A stretch of 64,000 nucleotides of DNA, from the NCBI GenBank assembly GCA_009746045.1, contig RPFO01000175.1:310001-374000 (forward strand), written 5' to 3'. This DNA comes from Mesostigma viride. Taxonomy: Eukaryota > Streptophyta > Mesostigmatophyceae > Mesostigmatales > Mesostigmataceae. Every line of letters starts with the position of its first letter. Position 1 is the stretch's first letter. Below are positions 1 to 12,159 of the stretch, piece after piece. A model generated the notes under the pieces. It was not told the origin of the DNA, searched no databases, and was given only the letters and a program-made list of their open reading frames with translations. A program made the translations under genes and the position numbers.

Positions 1-3000
1 GAATCGACGCCATCGGGCGGAGACTTAAGCATGATCAGGCCAACAGCAATAATATGATCCTTCGCAACCTTCTTGCGGGAATCCAGCTTTTCCCTTTCAT
101 GCTCAGTCAATGCGGGCTTCGCCGCCTTCCCCCCCGCAGTACCCCCAGCGACAGCCCCCGCCTGCATGACAAAAAAAAACGAACAAGAAGGGACTTGACC
201 TCAGTTCGATTGTTGCACCATCGTCTCTCTGCGGAGATACCCCTCAGCACGAAAAAAATCACACGAACTCGCGGCGGATGAACGTACCTGCACAGCCACT
301 TCTCCCTCAGCGTCTCCCCCATCCTCATCTCCTCCAGCGTTTTCATCCCCCCCATCCTCATCTCCTCCAGCGTTTTCTTCCTCTCCGGCAGCGCCTGCTG
401 AGGCCAAACCCCCCCCTGTCAACACCGAATACGACAGCTCATTGGAAATCAAAATTAGTCGACATTTGTATATTTCGCATAATGCGCTCACTAAAACTTC
501 AGGCGAAATGCAGACATCCGGATATCGTTTAATGCTTACCATTTCCATCTCGAGTCCAGACCAAATACCAGCACTGTCAACAGCCATCGCCGCAGCCGCC
601 CCCTGAAAAAAGACAACAGATTGGTTGGGGGCACCGTTGAAATTAGCCGAAGATGTCAGTCTCAATAAAAGGGTGAGGGTCTACCTGCAGCTAGACCCCA
701 TGTAAGATGCTCGTGGAAACTCGACGGACAAGCACCCACCTTATCAACCAAGTCTGACAAATTCGTTACATCCTCCGATACGTCCCCTGGCATGGAGCCC
801 CCCTGCATGATATGACAGGACAAACCATGAAGGTTGGTCAGCATATAGAGCCCTATTCAGGGAATGGAAACAACCAAATCGATAAACGATATCGGCAAGT
901 TAACGTACCGAAACGTAGAACTTCCACCTCCTCAAAATCTTCCCCAAAGGCCATATCGGCACTTGATGGGCTCTCTCCTTTTCCAGTTGCCGCCTCAATT
1001 CCGCCTCGAAGAACAACTCGAGGGACTGCCAATGGCCTCCCGCCTCTAAATCAGACCACTCCGTGTCTCTTGGTTCGGATACTCTGGAGACAATCAACCA
1101 ACGAGATTTGATCCAACCATTCCTGGACGACTTCCCGGTGTGGCTTATATGTCTGAATAACATGGAAGTCCTCCCGGTGCCGGAAACTTTGGATCACCTG
1201 TCCAGCCCAATCCAAAAAGAAAGCGACCGCTTCCCGCGAAAGGCTGGCGTCCGGGCTGACAAGAAAGTCGGTCCGCCACTTAACAAAAGATTGCAGTAAG
1301 TGGTCTCTTGTCATGTCCAAATGCGCGATCACTTCATGTGCGCGCTCCTCCAATCCTCCTACGTCATTCATTCTTCCCGGCACAATTACGATAAAGTCAC
1401 TGTTGGACATGTCAACAAATCCTTGCCTGACAATATCAAACACTTCATCTTCCGACAGTGAAGCCCTCGAATCCGCTTTCATATCTCCAGTCATGAGTTT
1501 AAAGAGCTGATGCAACGCAGTGATTTTCAAGGTTTCCATATAGGAAGCCTCGAATGTGAAGCCAATGTGGACCTCGAACTTTTCAACCTCATCAAAGAGC
1601 GTCGACCATATTAAAGCACGACGGGGAAAGTAACGTCCGACATCCTCCTTCAGATTAAGGATGCACGACTGCGCGATCTTCAAAACCTCATAAATGTCGT
1701 CACCAACGACCCTCTTCCCATGAATGGCTCGCTGTGTGGCTTCGAACAATGCAAGACGGCCCAGGCGGTCGTTCTTCCAAATTATGTCTGCCGACTCCGG
1801 ACGGTCCACGACGACACCGGACTTCTCTGCAAACGCTATCTCGGCCGAAAGAAAGCGGATCAAGCCGATCAAGCCCTTTTCGGCTTTACGACTCGCCCCA
1901 GACTCAGACTCAGCCTGAGCCAGGTACTGTTTCAGAATGGCCACCGTGGAGGGCTGCAGACAACAAGAGTAAAAAAAAGGCCACACATCGTCGTCGTCGT
2001 CGTCAACAACCTTAACTCCTAGGTCAACGTCTCTCCGCAGATAGACCCTTACGATCAATGTATGACATAAAATCCCACCCTTTCTACGATACACACACGC
2101 CGTTCAAAAGCCATCTGAGAAATGTACGTCTCACATAATAAACATACCTGATAATCGACTGAACATCCTTCGGGAGCCCACCCCTTCTTCACGTTCTCGT
2201 CCTTCTCCCCCTCAACCGCCTTCGCAGCCTCCTCCTCCTTCCTCGCAGCCTCGTCCGCCTTCATCCTCTCCTGTCGCATCTGCAAAAAAACAGCAGCCTC
2301 CTCCGCACGAAGTCCTTCGCTGCCGCCTCCGTCTTCTTCTTCGCCTCCTCCTTCTGCTTCGCCACCAGGATCCTGTGCTCCCTCTCCTGGGCAGCCTTTT
2401 TCTCCTTGTACTCCCTCTCCTCCTCCTCCCTCTCCGCCTTCTCCAGCCTCTCCTTCTCCTCCCTCTCCACCCTCTCCCTCTCCGCCTTCTCGATGGCCTC
2501 CCTCTCCGCCTTCTCCTTCTCCTTGTCCTTCTTGTCGAGAGCCGCGTAGTCGTCAGCAAATGTTGCGGCCATTGCTAACAAATCGGACAACCGCTCCCGA
2601 CGCGACTCCCGAACCGGCGAGTCCGGGTCTTCAGGCCTCCCGTTAGTCTTATCGCGCTCGTCCTCCTCAACAAGCTCATTGATAGACTTCCTCAGCTTCC
2701 TGAGCTTTTGGTGCGGTCGTCTTCCTCTACCCACTCGGTAGCAGGCTTACGCTTAGAACTGGAATGCTTGGGGGACGGCGAGCGGGACGCAGAAGCGGGG
2801 GACTTGGGTGGCGGCGAGCGGGACGCAGAAGCGGGGGACTTGGGTGGCGGCGAGCGGGACTTGGGGGAAGGAGAGCGGGACGGCGAGCGGGACGCATTTG
2901 CGGGGATCTTGGTTGACGGCGAGGGGGACTTGCGAGAAGGAGAGCGGGACGCGGTAGCGGGGGGAACTTTGGGCGGAGAGGGGGACTTGCGGGGCGGCGA

Positions 3001-3351
3001 ACGGGTCGCAGTTGCGGGGGACTTGGGGGACTTGCGGGGCGGCGAGCGGGACGCAGTAGCTCCGGCCGACTTGGGGGGCGGCGATGGAGACTTACGGGGC
3101 GGAGAGCGGGACGGAGCGCGAGACGCAGCAGCGAGAGAGTTGGGGGGTAAAATTCTGTCCAACTCGCTGGGGGGCAAGGAAGACTTGGAGGGCAAGGGGG
3201 ACTCGGTGGGGGGGGACCTCGCCAGAGCATTTACGGGACCGACCGGCAACCGAGGAAACGCCTCTGTTGCCGTTCGGTACGGCGAGGTGTTCGACGTCAT
3301 CTTGGGTGAAACGGGAGTGGCCTTGACAGAATCGGAATAGGAGGACGACAT
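1..3351 (-). CDS. Multi-exon gene: S/P/R-rich and coiled-coil protein, unidentified (C-terminus off left edge)
   Basis: I do not recognise this protein. The start I prefer is the ATG at 3351, which follows a ctgcag acceptor-like site. Exon 1 (3351-2731) encodes about 200 residues of SPPRKSPSPP-type repeats. Exon 2 (2704-2309) and exon 3 (2279-2148) encode a highly charged K/E/R/A coiled coil. A larger exon from 1953 to about 1090 encodes an apparently globular, alpha-rich region. Smaller exons follow at about 1080-909, 802-740, 602-540, 415-289 (acidic GGDEDGGD repeats) and 161-1. GT-AG introns are visible at 2147-1954, 908-803, 739-603, 539-416 and 288-162. The first two introns would be only 26 and 29 nt. 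The reading frame also changes near 1080-1110 by a small intron or an indel, and the start of the 415 exon lies in a G run whose length decides the frame. Nearly all inferred introns are phase 0. An SR-like nuclear protein is possible, but nothing shows it. Confidence 0.6.
223..243. repeat. Intronic palindrome copy (degenerate)
   Basis: A 21-bp copy of the GGGTCTCNCTGCAG-type dyad, lying inside the intron 288-162 of the minus-strand gene. Its left arm is GTCTCTCTG and its right arm is degraded. Confidence 0.6.
677..699. repeat. Intronic palindrome copy
   Basis: GGGTCTACCTG followed by CAGCTAGACCC, a near-perfect inverted repeat with no loop centred on CTGCAG. It lies inside the intron 739-603. 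Confidence 0.8.
2028..2050. repeat. Intronic palindrome copy (degenerate)
   Basis: CGTCTCTCCG followed by CAGATAGACCC, inside the intron 2147-1954. The CTGCAG core has changed to CCGCAG. Confidence 0.6.
2280..2308 (-). other. Candidate 29-nt intron
   Basis: On the minus strand this segment runs GTGCGG...TTTTTTTGCAG, with a proper pyrimidine run and CAG. Its removal joins two coiled-coil frames in phase 0 (AAG GAC TTC | ATG CGA CAG). The charged heptad-like pattern continues across the join. Confidence 0.5.
2705..2730 (-). other. Candidate 26-nt intron
   Basis: On the minus strand a GTAG...AAAAG segment sits exactly on a codon boundary (...GAG TGG | CTC AGG...). Removing it joins the S/P-rich frame to the coiled-coil frame. 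A one-base indel would explain the frame change equally well. Confidence 0.4.
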
Positions 3352-3428
3352 CTGCAGAACAATATTAAAAAAGCAAGTTTCACAAATGTCATTCAGAATC
3401 TGAATCGCCGGCAGAAAAACGATGGGGA

Positions 3429-3450
3429 GGGTCTCGCTGCAGCTAGACCC
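3429..3450. repeat. Palindrome copy upstream of the start codon
   Basis: GGGTCTCGCTG followed by CAGCTAGACCC, about 80 bp upstream of the preferred ATG of the minus-strand gene, in a probable 5' intron or leader. Confidence 0.8.
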
Positions 3451-3476
3451 TTTCGTGGATTCTAAAAGGGACATTT

Positions 3477-5263
3477 CTATTCCCACTATTACCAATCCAC
3501 CAACATTTGATTAAAACAATAAGTGGGCAATTACAGAACCCATGAGTGAGCCTGCCACGCTGCACCCATTTCATGATTGATTGTAGTTCTCGTTACCCTA
3601 GAAACAAACACAAAAAGAGGGAGGGGGGGGGGGACAAGAAAAAGAGACCTAGAACATCGTGCAAATGGCACTTTAGGGCGGCGTAGCCCAGGCTCGCCTC
3701 ATGAGCCGTCAGCAACAGTAACTTAATTGCTACTTAACTTAACGAACTAGAAATGGCCATACAAAACTGGCCAACTAATTCTAACTCATGGAACCGGTCC
3801 AGCCCAAGGCCCACCGTCCCGTAGTACCACTCACATAGCGGCGTTCATTCTCATCTGTTATAAAGAAACTACGTTCAGAGAACACCGATTCTATTCCCAC
3901 TATTACCAATCCACCAACATTTGATTAAAACAATAAGTGGGCAATTACAGAACCCATGAGTGAGCCTGCCACGCTGCACCCATTTCATGATTGATTGTAG
4001 TTCTCGTTACCCAACCCCCCTTTCCTGGTGCTTTATCTCCAAAGCTCCGCCAACCACTTTCGCTCAGTGGCTCCCGAGGCTGCCCTGCCGCAACGGTCAC
4101 GACCATTACAATCGCCGGCGGCTGTAGCGAGCCTCATGCACGATAACCCTTTGCAGGGCCCCCCCAGCCTTCCACCCTCGGCCAGTAAAAGAGGGTGTTG
4201 AATGTGCACGCAAAGACAAGGAAGAAGACGCCTCGTTTAACGATCACGGACCTCCCTCAAAGGCCAGTGCCGCCCTAACGTGACGACAACTTGTAGGACG
4301 TCACCCGATGCCACCATATCTCGATTACTGTCAACGTTGTCACCTGGGGGAGTAACTTTCAGGTTTTAGTTGATGAGCAGGCTCTCATCACACACCCCAG
4401 CGGCCGATAAAGCGCAAGCGCAACTGGGCCGGCCAAAATATTTGGTCCTGCCCGGCCCAGGTCCGTCTGTTAAACTGGCCCCTTAAGTCTCGGTCTGAAT
4501 CGAAATATTGCATAATTCCGGAATTCGTCCCCACCACATTCCCGAGACCTCACGCACCCATAAGAGCGGATGCTGGTAAATATTTTTCTACTTACGCGAG
4601 GGCCGACAGACTTGTCGTCCATCACAATGCCCACTAAAAGTAACCCGACCACCCTTCCTTCGGCAGTCAGCAGTCAGGAACTGCAACCCTGCTGCGACAT
4701 TCCGCAGCAAAGCGGTAGGCACTGCAGCGTGGCACGGAAATCTTACTCATGGCTTCAGAGTTCCGTACAGGTGCCACGCGCAGGCAAACGCGAAGTATTT
4801 TATAGTCTCTCGTCGGCCAAGAACCCAGCTGCGGGGAGAAAACCGACGAGGGTAATTTCAATTTCTTTTTCACAGTCACGTGACTGTTCAAGCTATGTCA
4901 GTCACGCGCCATCTCTAATCGGCCACCGCCAGCCAAAAGGCTGACGCGATTAGGGCAGCATTAAATTTCTTGTAATCCGCCATACCCATACCCCATACAT
5001 CCGATTACAAGAAAAAGAGACCTAGAACATCGTGCAAATGGCACTTTAGGGCGGCGTAGCCCAGGCTCGCCTCATGAGCCGTCAGCAACAGTAACTTAAT
5101 TGCTACTTAACTTAACGAACTAGAAATGGCCATACAAAACTGGCCAACTAATTCTAACTCATGGAACCGGTCCAGCCCAAGGCCCACCGTCCCGTAGTAC
5201 CACTCACATAGCGGCGTTCATTCTCATCTGTTATAAAGAAACTACGTTCAGAGAACACCGATT
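3477..5263 (-). mobile_element. Non-autonomous split-direct-repeat (PAT/DIRS-like) element, family alpha
   Basis: The layout is A1 (3477-3598), B1 (3634-3890), A2 (3891-4012), an internal part with no credible ORF (4013-5006) and B2 (5007-5263). The A copies are 122 bp each and the B copies 257 bp each, apparently near identical. This is the split direct repeat layout of tyrosine-recombinase retrotransposons of the PAT group. The A repeat carries ttaaaacaataagtgg. The B repeat ends in gaaactacgttcagagaac and then ccgatt, which is close to the ends of the coding element at 30758-36255. No protein is encoded, so a related element presumably mobilised it. It looks whole as a non-autonomous element, and the similarity of its repeats suggests a young copy. 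Confidence 0.85.
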
Positions 5264-5282
5264 ACTTTCTTGCAAAACTTTG

Positions 5283-5571
5283 GCGTCTCGCTGCAGCGAG
5301 ACCCTCACGTCAAGCAAAAACAAATCATTTTTAGGGTGAGCAAAAAAAAGCAACCTCCCATCATGCAAACATAAAAAGTATACATTCCTGAAGGTCTCGC
5401 TGCAGCGAGACCCTAACGTCAAACAAAAACAAATCATTTTTAGGGTTAGCGAAGAAAGCCCCCTCCCATCTTGCAAACATTAAAAGTCGACATTCGTAGG
5501 GGTCTCGCTGCAGCGAGACCCTTACGTCAATACAAAAACAAAATTCCGAGGGTCTACCCGCAGCGAGACCC
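5283..5571. repeat. About 107-bp tandem repeat headed by the palindrome
   Basis: Four palindrome copies start at 5283, 5393, 5500 and 5550 and are each followed by a cacgtc/aacgtc/tacgtc block. The first two spacers are homologous (caaaaacaaatcattttt followed by a cctcccat block). The unit is about 107 bp, with the last unit shortened. Confidence 0.8.
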
Positions 5572-5628
5572 TTACGTCCATGCGTGAATTCTATCACAAC
5601 AATGAAAAACATTGCACAACCAAATTTT

Positions 5629-7285
5629 TTTCATGCCAGCACCCCCCCACATTTATTTATTCATGCCATCACACCCCCACATTCATTTATTCATGCCAGC
5701 ACCCCCCACATTTAATTATTCATGCCATCACCCCCCACATTCATTTATTCATGCCATCACCCCCCACATTTAATTATTCATGCCAGCACCCCCAACATTT
5801 ATTTATACGTAGCAGCACCCCCCACATTTAATAATTCATGCCATCATCCCCCACATTTAATTATTGATGACAGCACCCCCCCACATTCATTTATTCATGC
5901 CAGCACCCCCCACATTTACTTATTCATGCCATCACCCCCCCACATTTAATTATTCATGCCATCACCCCCCACATTTATTTATTCATGCCATCACCCCCCA
6001 CATTTAATTATTCATGCCAGCACCCCCCAACATTTATTTATACGTAGCAGCACCCCCCACATTTAATAATTCATGCCATCATCCCCCCACATTTAATTAT
6101 TCATGCCAGCACCCCCCAACATTTATTTATACGTAGCAGCACCCCCCACATTTAATAATTCATGCCATCATCCCCCCACATTTAATTATTCATGACAGCA
6201 CCCCCCAAATTTATTTATTCATGCCAGCACCCCCCACATTTATTTATTCATGCCATCACCCCCCACATTTAATTATTCATGCCATCACCCCCCACATTTA
6301 TTTATTCATGCCATCACCCCCCCACATTTAATTATTCATGCCAGCACCCCCCAACATTTATTTATACGTAGCAGCACCCCCCACATTTAATAATTCATGC
6401 CATCATCCCCCCACATTTAATTATTCATGCCAGCACCCCCCACATTCATTTATTCATGCCAGCACCCCCCACATTTATTTATTCATGCCATCATCCCCCC
6501 ACATTTACTTATTCATGCCATCACCCCCCACATTTAATAATTTATGCCATCACCCCCCACATTTATTTATTCATGCCATCACCCCCCACATTTAATTATT
6601 CATGACAGCACCCCCCAACATTTATTTATACGTAGCAGCACCCCCCACATTTATTTATTCATGCCATCACCCCCCACATTTAATTATTCATGCCATCACC
6701 CCCCACATTTAATTATTCATGCCATCACCCCCCACATTTAATTATTCATGCCAGCACCCCCCAACATTTATTTATACGTAGCAGCACCCCCCACATTTAA
6801 TAATTCATGCCATCATCCCCCCACATTTAATTATTCATGCCAGCACCCCCCACATTTAATTATTCATGCCAGCACCCCCCCAAATTTATTTATTCATGCC
6901 ATCACCCCCCCACATTTAATTATTCATGCCAGCACCCCCAACATTTATTTATACGTAGCAGCACCCCCCACATTTAATTATTCATGCCATCATCCCCCAC
7001 ATTTATTTATTCATGCCAGCAACCCCCCACATGTATTTATTCATGCCAGCACCCCCCAACATGCATTTATACGTAGCAGCGACCCCCCACATTCATTTAT
7101 TTATGCCAGCAACCCCCCACATGTATTTATTCATGCCAGCACCCCCCCACATGCATTTATACATAGCATCCCCCCCCCAACATGCATTTATACGTAGCAG
7201 CAACCCCCACATTCATTTATTTATGCCAGCAACCCCCCACATGTATTTATTCATGCCAGCACCCCCCCACATGCATTTATACATA
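5629..7285. repeat. Minisatellite, about 30-bp unit, 'catttaattattcatgcc' type
   Basis: Tandem units of 29-30 bp of the form cacatttaattattcatg-ccagcacccccc, with variants (tatttatt, catcacc, tacgtagcag). Each unit carries a run of 5-8 C. Long ORFs through it are by-products of a unit length near a multiple of three. Confidence 0.95.
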
Positions 7286-9113
7286 GCATCCCCCCCCCAC
7301 ATGTATTGATACGTAGCAGCACCCCCCCACATGTATTGATACGTAGCAGCACCCCCCACATGCATTTATACATAGCACCCCCCCCCACATGTATTGATAC
7401 GTAGCAGCACCCCCCACATGTATTGATACGTAGCAGCACCCCCCCACATGTATTGATACGTAGCAGCACCCCCCCACATGTATTGATACGTAGCAGCACC
7501 CCCCACGTGTATTGATACGTAGCAGCACCCCCCCACATGTATTGATACGTAGCAGCACCCCCCCACATGTATTGATACGTAGCAGCACCCCCCCACATGT
7601 ATTGATACGTAGCAGCACCCCCCACATGTATTGATACGTAGCATCCCCCCCCACATGTATTGATACGTAGCAGCACCCCCCCACATGCATTTATACATAG
7701 CATCCCCCCCCCCACATGTATTGATACGTAGCAGCACCCCCCACATGTATTGATACGTAGCAGCACCCCCCCACATGCATTTATACATAGCATCCCCCCC
7801 CACATGTATTGATACGTAGCAGCACCCCCCACATGTATTGATACGTAGCAGCACCCCCCCACATGTATTGATACGTAGCAGCACCCCCCCACATGTATTG
7901 ATACGTAGCATCCCCCCCCACATGTATTGATACGTAGCAGCACCCCCCCACATGCATTGATACGTAGCAGCACCCCCCCACATGCATTTATACATAGCAT
8001 CCCCCCCCACATGTATTGATACGTAGCAGCACCCCCCCACATGTATTGATACGTAGCAGCACCCCCCCACATGTATTGATACGTAGCAGCACCCCCCCAC
8101 ATGTATTGATACGTAGCAGCACCCCCCCACGTGTATTGATACGTAGCAGCACCCCCGACGTGTATTGATACGTAGCAGCACCCCCCCACATGTATTGATA
8201 CGTAGCAGCACCCCCCCACATGTATTGATACGTAGCAGCACCCCCCACATGCATTTATACATAGCATCCCCCCCCACATGTATTGATACGTAGCAGCACC
8301 CCCCCACATGTATTGATACGTAGCAGCACCCCCCCACATGTATTGATACGTAGCAGCACCCCCCGACGTGTATTGATACGTAGCATCCCCCCCCACGTGT
8401 ATTGATACGTAGCAGCACCCCCCCACATGTATTGATACGTAGCAGCACCCCCCCACATGCATTTATACATAGCATCCCCCCCCACATGTATTGATACGTA
8501 GCAGCACCCCCCACATGTATTGATACGTAGCAGCACCCCCCCACATGTATTGATACGTAGCAGCACCCCCGACGTGTATTGATACGTAGCATCCCCCCCC
8601 ACGTGTATTGATACGTAGCAGCACCCCCCACATGTATTGATACGTAGCAGCACCCCCCCACATGTATTGATACGTAGCAGCACCCCCCCACATGTATTGA
8701 TACGTAGCAGCACCCCCCCACATGTATTGATACGTAGCAGCACCCCCCCACATGTATTGATACGTAGCAGCACCCCCCACGTGTATTGATACGTAGCATC
8801 CCCCCCCACATGTATTGATACGTAGCAGCACCCCCCCACATGTATTGATACGTAGCAGCACCCCCCACGTGTATTGATACGTAGCAGCACCCCCCCACAT
8901 GTATTGATACGTAGCAGCACCCCCCCACATGTATTGATACGTAGCAGCACCCCCCGACGTTTATTGATACGTAGCAGCACACACCCACATGTATTGATAC
9001 GTAGCAGCACCCCCCCACATGTATTGATACGTAGCAGCACACACCCACATGTATTCATTCATGACAGCACCCCCCCACATTTAGTTATTCAGGCCAGCAA
9101 CCCCCCACATGTA
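7286..9113. repeat. Minisatellite, about 30-bp unit, 'catgtattgatacgtag' type
   Basis: This continues the same array, but the unit is now cacatgtattgatacgtag-cagcacccccc. The change in unit type takes place over 7000-7300. The last units (from about 9050) return to the attcattcatg form. With the first half the array holds roughly 115 units. Confidence 0.95.
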
Positions 9114-9117
9114 AACG

Positions 9118-9850
9118 CCGTTTTGATAGAACAATTTTAGTCAGCCTACCATCCACGTTGCGGCAAAAGATCACCTTTTTTTGTGTTTCGGCAAAATGAA
9201 GATTTCTTGCAAACTATCGTTATGCAGGCAGGTAGCAACGTCCGATGTTATAATCCGGCAGGTAGCATGCAAACGTCGAAACGATATGAAGGGGAAAAAA
9301 AGCATCAAACAGGAGCACCGATTAGAAACGCAGCAAATGCAGTATGTGCACATCTACACCTATAACCTAACCAGACCAAACGCATAGCAAACATGGAAAG
9401 GGTGACCCAAGTGAAAGCCTAGCACCACCATGATCGACATGTGCGAGACCAAGAAACGCTCCATGGCAACTAGACTAAAGGGATGGATGCCAGATGTGGA
9501 TTAGGATCGGCTTAGCTGACTCTACCGAGATGTCTGCAGGGTTTAGCTAGCAACGACAAGAAGGAAGCCAGACAGATTTATCACTCTTGCTGCAACACAA
9601 AGAGTTTCTTGCGATGGCAACAAAGACATAGTCGTCGCCCAGCTGGCTAACTGTGTCGTCGGCTTGGATGCGCTGTATTGTTGCCGTTTTTGATAGAACA
9701 AATTTTGTCAGCCTACCATCCACGATGCGGAAAAAGCTCACCTTTTTTCTTTATGCGGAAGACCGATTTCCTTTCGTTATGCAGGGGTATCGTTATGCAG
9801 GTATTGTTATGCAGGTATCGTTATGCAGGTATCGTCATGCAGGTGGCAGC
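9118..9850. repeat. Diverged direct duplication with 15-bp tandem repeats
   Basis: About 115 bp at 9118-9235 (gccgttttgatagaac ... tcagcctaccatccac ... cgttatgcagg) recurs at 9680-9800 with small changes. At 9776-9846 the words ttatgcaggtatcg and variants are repeated about five times at 15-bp spacing. No gene is seen in between. Confidence 0.7.
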
Positions 9851-10544
9851 TTACCCTCTTTCAGCTATGGGGTCTCTCTGCGGCTGCGCTTCTTTTTCGA
9901 TGGGCGATGGGACGGTCGCAATTCGCAAACCGGACGCGGCGTCACAGGGCTGAACGGTATTGAAAAAATTGGAAACGTGGCATCCTCGTTCCTCCCCACG
10001 GAACTGAAAACTGGAAGCGCGGCGCTGGTGCAAAGGCTCGATCCCATTTTTTGGACACCAAGCTAGCGGATTGGACGACATCCAATATGCCGTCACCCGT
10101 GCTTGTGGCCGCAGGTATAAAAAGAGACGACCTCCAGCCAATTTACCCCGGAACATTCGGATGTTTGGTTGACATCGTTACCATGCAGAAATGTACAATG
10201 AGGTTCTGGGTTCGATTCCTGGTGTGGTCATGGTAATAATATTTTTTCTGCACATCTACTGAAATCAGTCATAGCACCAAACGGTCACGCTGCAGCGAGA
10301 CGCTATAGCCCTGGAGGCCGCTGATAAACCTGCCATCCGGTATGTCTTACTATTATAGATTGCCGAACTATAAAATAATAATACTGTATACCACTTTTTC
10401 TTGTAAATGATTTCCTAAATAATGGTTCTATATACTTTAACATACCATATTATTAAAGTATGTGGAAATTAATCCATGCTATTCACAATATATTATAAAA
10501 TCTTTTGCAAGATGTATTAGTATATATATTTTCTGACCCTCCGG
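9851..10544. other. Gene-less stretch with two palindrome copies
   Basis: No convincing coding region. A half-copy of the palindrome lies at 9869-9888 and a degenerate copy at 10283-10303 (GGTCACGCTG, CAGCGAGACG). A pol III B-box-like word (gggttcgattcctgg) lies near 10205-10219, but no tRNA fold was found. Positions 10350-10540 are A+T rich. Confidence 0.5.
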
Positions 10545-11790
10545 CTCCTGCCCCTTTTGGCAACGGCAGCGCCTGACCTCCTGGACCCCAGCAGCCCTTT
10601 GCCCTTCGTCACCGCCATCCAGGAGGCCTATGCTGAGATCCAGCAGGCCTGTTCTCCCGTCCGTGCCGCTCAGGCGGTACAGCGCCACCTCCCTCGCGGC
10701 ACTCCCTCGGTCGCCTCCGTTCAATCTCCCGCCGCATTCCCTGCTCGCGTCATCGATAAACACCAGAAAACCTACGCGGGTATTCTGCACACGGCTGATT
10801 GGATTGCTCTTTTCGGGGACCTCAACGCCCAGGGACGTGCGTGGCTGTTCTCGCTTTCCTTGCGGAGTGTGGGCTCGGCGTACCTTCGTGCTCTTCCCAT
10901 GGCCGGCCCCCCATTCGCCTTGGCTCCCAGCCACTACTCGGTGGCGCTCCGGCACCAGCTATTTGCCCCGCAGCCTCTTGTTCCGGCCGGGCGGCCTTGT
11001 GGTAGCTGTGGGCAGCCGCTGGATCCCACGGGGACTCACTACCTTGCCTGCATGGGGGGCCAACAGAATCAGAATTGGTATTTGTATTTGCACACTGTCC
11101 TCCTGACGGTGGTGCTCGCCATGATTCGGTCGGTTTTCCCCCACGCGAACATCCGGTCCGAGGATGCGGATGGCGCTGCCTTCTATTCCCCCAACCACCG
11201 GCCTGACATCGTGGTGCTGGACTTTGAGGGGGTGGCCGGCATCTGCTTATTGACGTTTCGGTGGCGCGGCCCTTGGCTCTTAGCCACGTGGCTGGGGCCT
11301 CCCTCACGGCAGGTTACACGGCGGACCGGGCGGAGCGGGCCAAGCTCCTGGCCTACGGCGACGTCGGGCACCATCGTGTGGTGCCCTTTGTCCTGGAGGA
11401 GTTTGGGGCCATGGGGCCCCTGACCTCCGCCTTCTTCAAGGAGTGTTGCCGGCTCCGGGAGGACCGGCTGGACCTGGAGGGCCAGCGGGCCCCATGGTCG
11501 GCGCGGACCTGGACGTCATATTGGCGTCAGCGCTTGTCGGTGGCGCTGACTCGGGCCATGGCTGACATCATGCTCCGCCGTACGCGGGCTGATTTTGCGG
11601 TGCAGCAGGGCTATTAGGTTCCTCCCGTTAGGCGTTTCCATTGGTCTTATCGTAGTATAGAGCTTTGACATGGCTCTGTATATAGGTTTATAGCTGGGCG
11701 TTTGCTTTGGTTTGAGTGATTTCACTCTGCTGTAAGTAATTATATTTTTAATATATATTTTCTGATAACCATTTTATCAATGCTACTGTG
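10545..11790 (+). pseudogene. 3' fragment of a LINE with C-terminal zinc knuckle and restriction-like endonuclease
   Basis: The frame 10557-11423 holds a Cys-Cys-His-Cys cluster (CGSCGQPLDPTGTHYLACMG). About 75 residues later comes a PD-(D/E)XK-type pattern: RPDIVVLDFEG, then IDVSVARP in the next frame. This order is known from the C-terminal REL-ENDO region of site-specific-type LINEs (R2/CRE/NeSL-like groups). A one-base frame change near 11250 moves the endonuclease core to the frame that ends at 11617. No RT domain is present, so the copy is 5'-truncated, as is usual for LINEs. An A+T-rich 3' UTR runs to about 11790. A host nuclease of the same fold is less likely, given the frame change and the truncation. 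Confidence 0.6.
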
Positions 11791-11895
11791 TTATTTTTGT
11801 TATTCCCGCCATGCAGGTATCTGAGTGTCCTGGGAGAACTAATAAGAGAATGAGCCGCGAAGGTGAGGAAAACCTGAAATCTGTTCGTCCTTATT

Positions 11896-12154
11896 GGGGT
11901 CTCTCTGCAGCTAGACCATTTCTAACCACAAGCAATGGCTTAAATTCAAGGGTCTCGCTGCAGCTAGACCCTCTTTATGGTTACTATAAAATTAATGAAT
12001 CAGATGTCTGTGATTTATCAATCGCACGCCGCAATGAAGGGTCTAGCTGCAGCGAGACCCCAATCTTGGTTGGGGTATGCTAAGTTCACCGCATCCGGTA
12101 ATCTTTTCGTCTAACGGAAAAAGCCCCTCTAAGGGTCTAGCTGCAGCTAGACCC
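11896..12154. repeat. Cluster of four palindrome copies
   Basis: Copies lie at 11896-11917, 11950-11971, 12039-12060 and 12133-12154. The last is a perfect dyad of GGGTCTAGCTG. They sit just upstream of the first visible exon of the plus-strand DDE gene, probably in its 5' intron or leader. Confidence 0.85.
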
Positions 12155-12159
12155 CAATC

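Noticed and set aside
2212-2559. Arg-rich minus-strand ORF (SRRRRGRGWRGRRRRGW type)
   Set aside because: Shadow frame of the K/E-rich coiled-coil exon. The exon frame has splice signals and a coherent heptad-like pattern.
2708-3340. Plus-strand 210-codon ORF rich in GGGERD repeats
   Set aside because: Antisense shadow of the S/P/R repeat exon, which has the better gene context.
7251-9058. Very long minus-strand ORFs (up to 560 codons) of CCYVSIHVGG-type repeats
   Set aside because: They arise from the 30-bp minisatellite, whose unit length is a multiple of three. All frames show similar ORFs, and there is no start context or non-repeat domain.
5629-9113. CRISPR-like array
   Set aside because: Units are contiguous with no unique spacers, no cas genes are present and the context is eukaryotic. 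It is a minisatellite.
10168-10230. tRNA gene on the plus strand
   Set aside because: Only the T-loop word gggttcgattcctgg fits. The acceptor stem pairs poorly and there is no A-box or anticodon arm.
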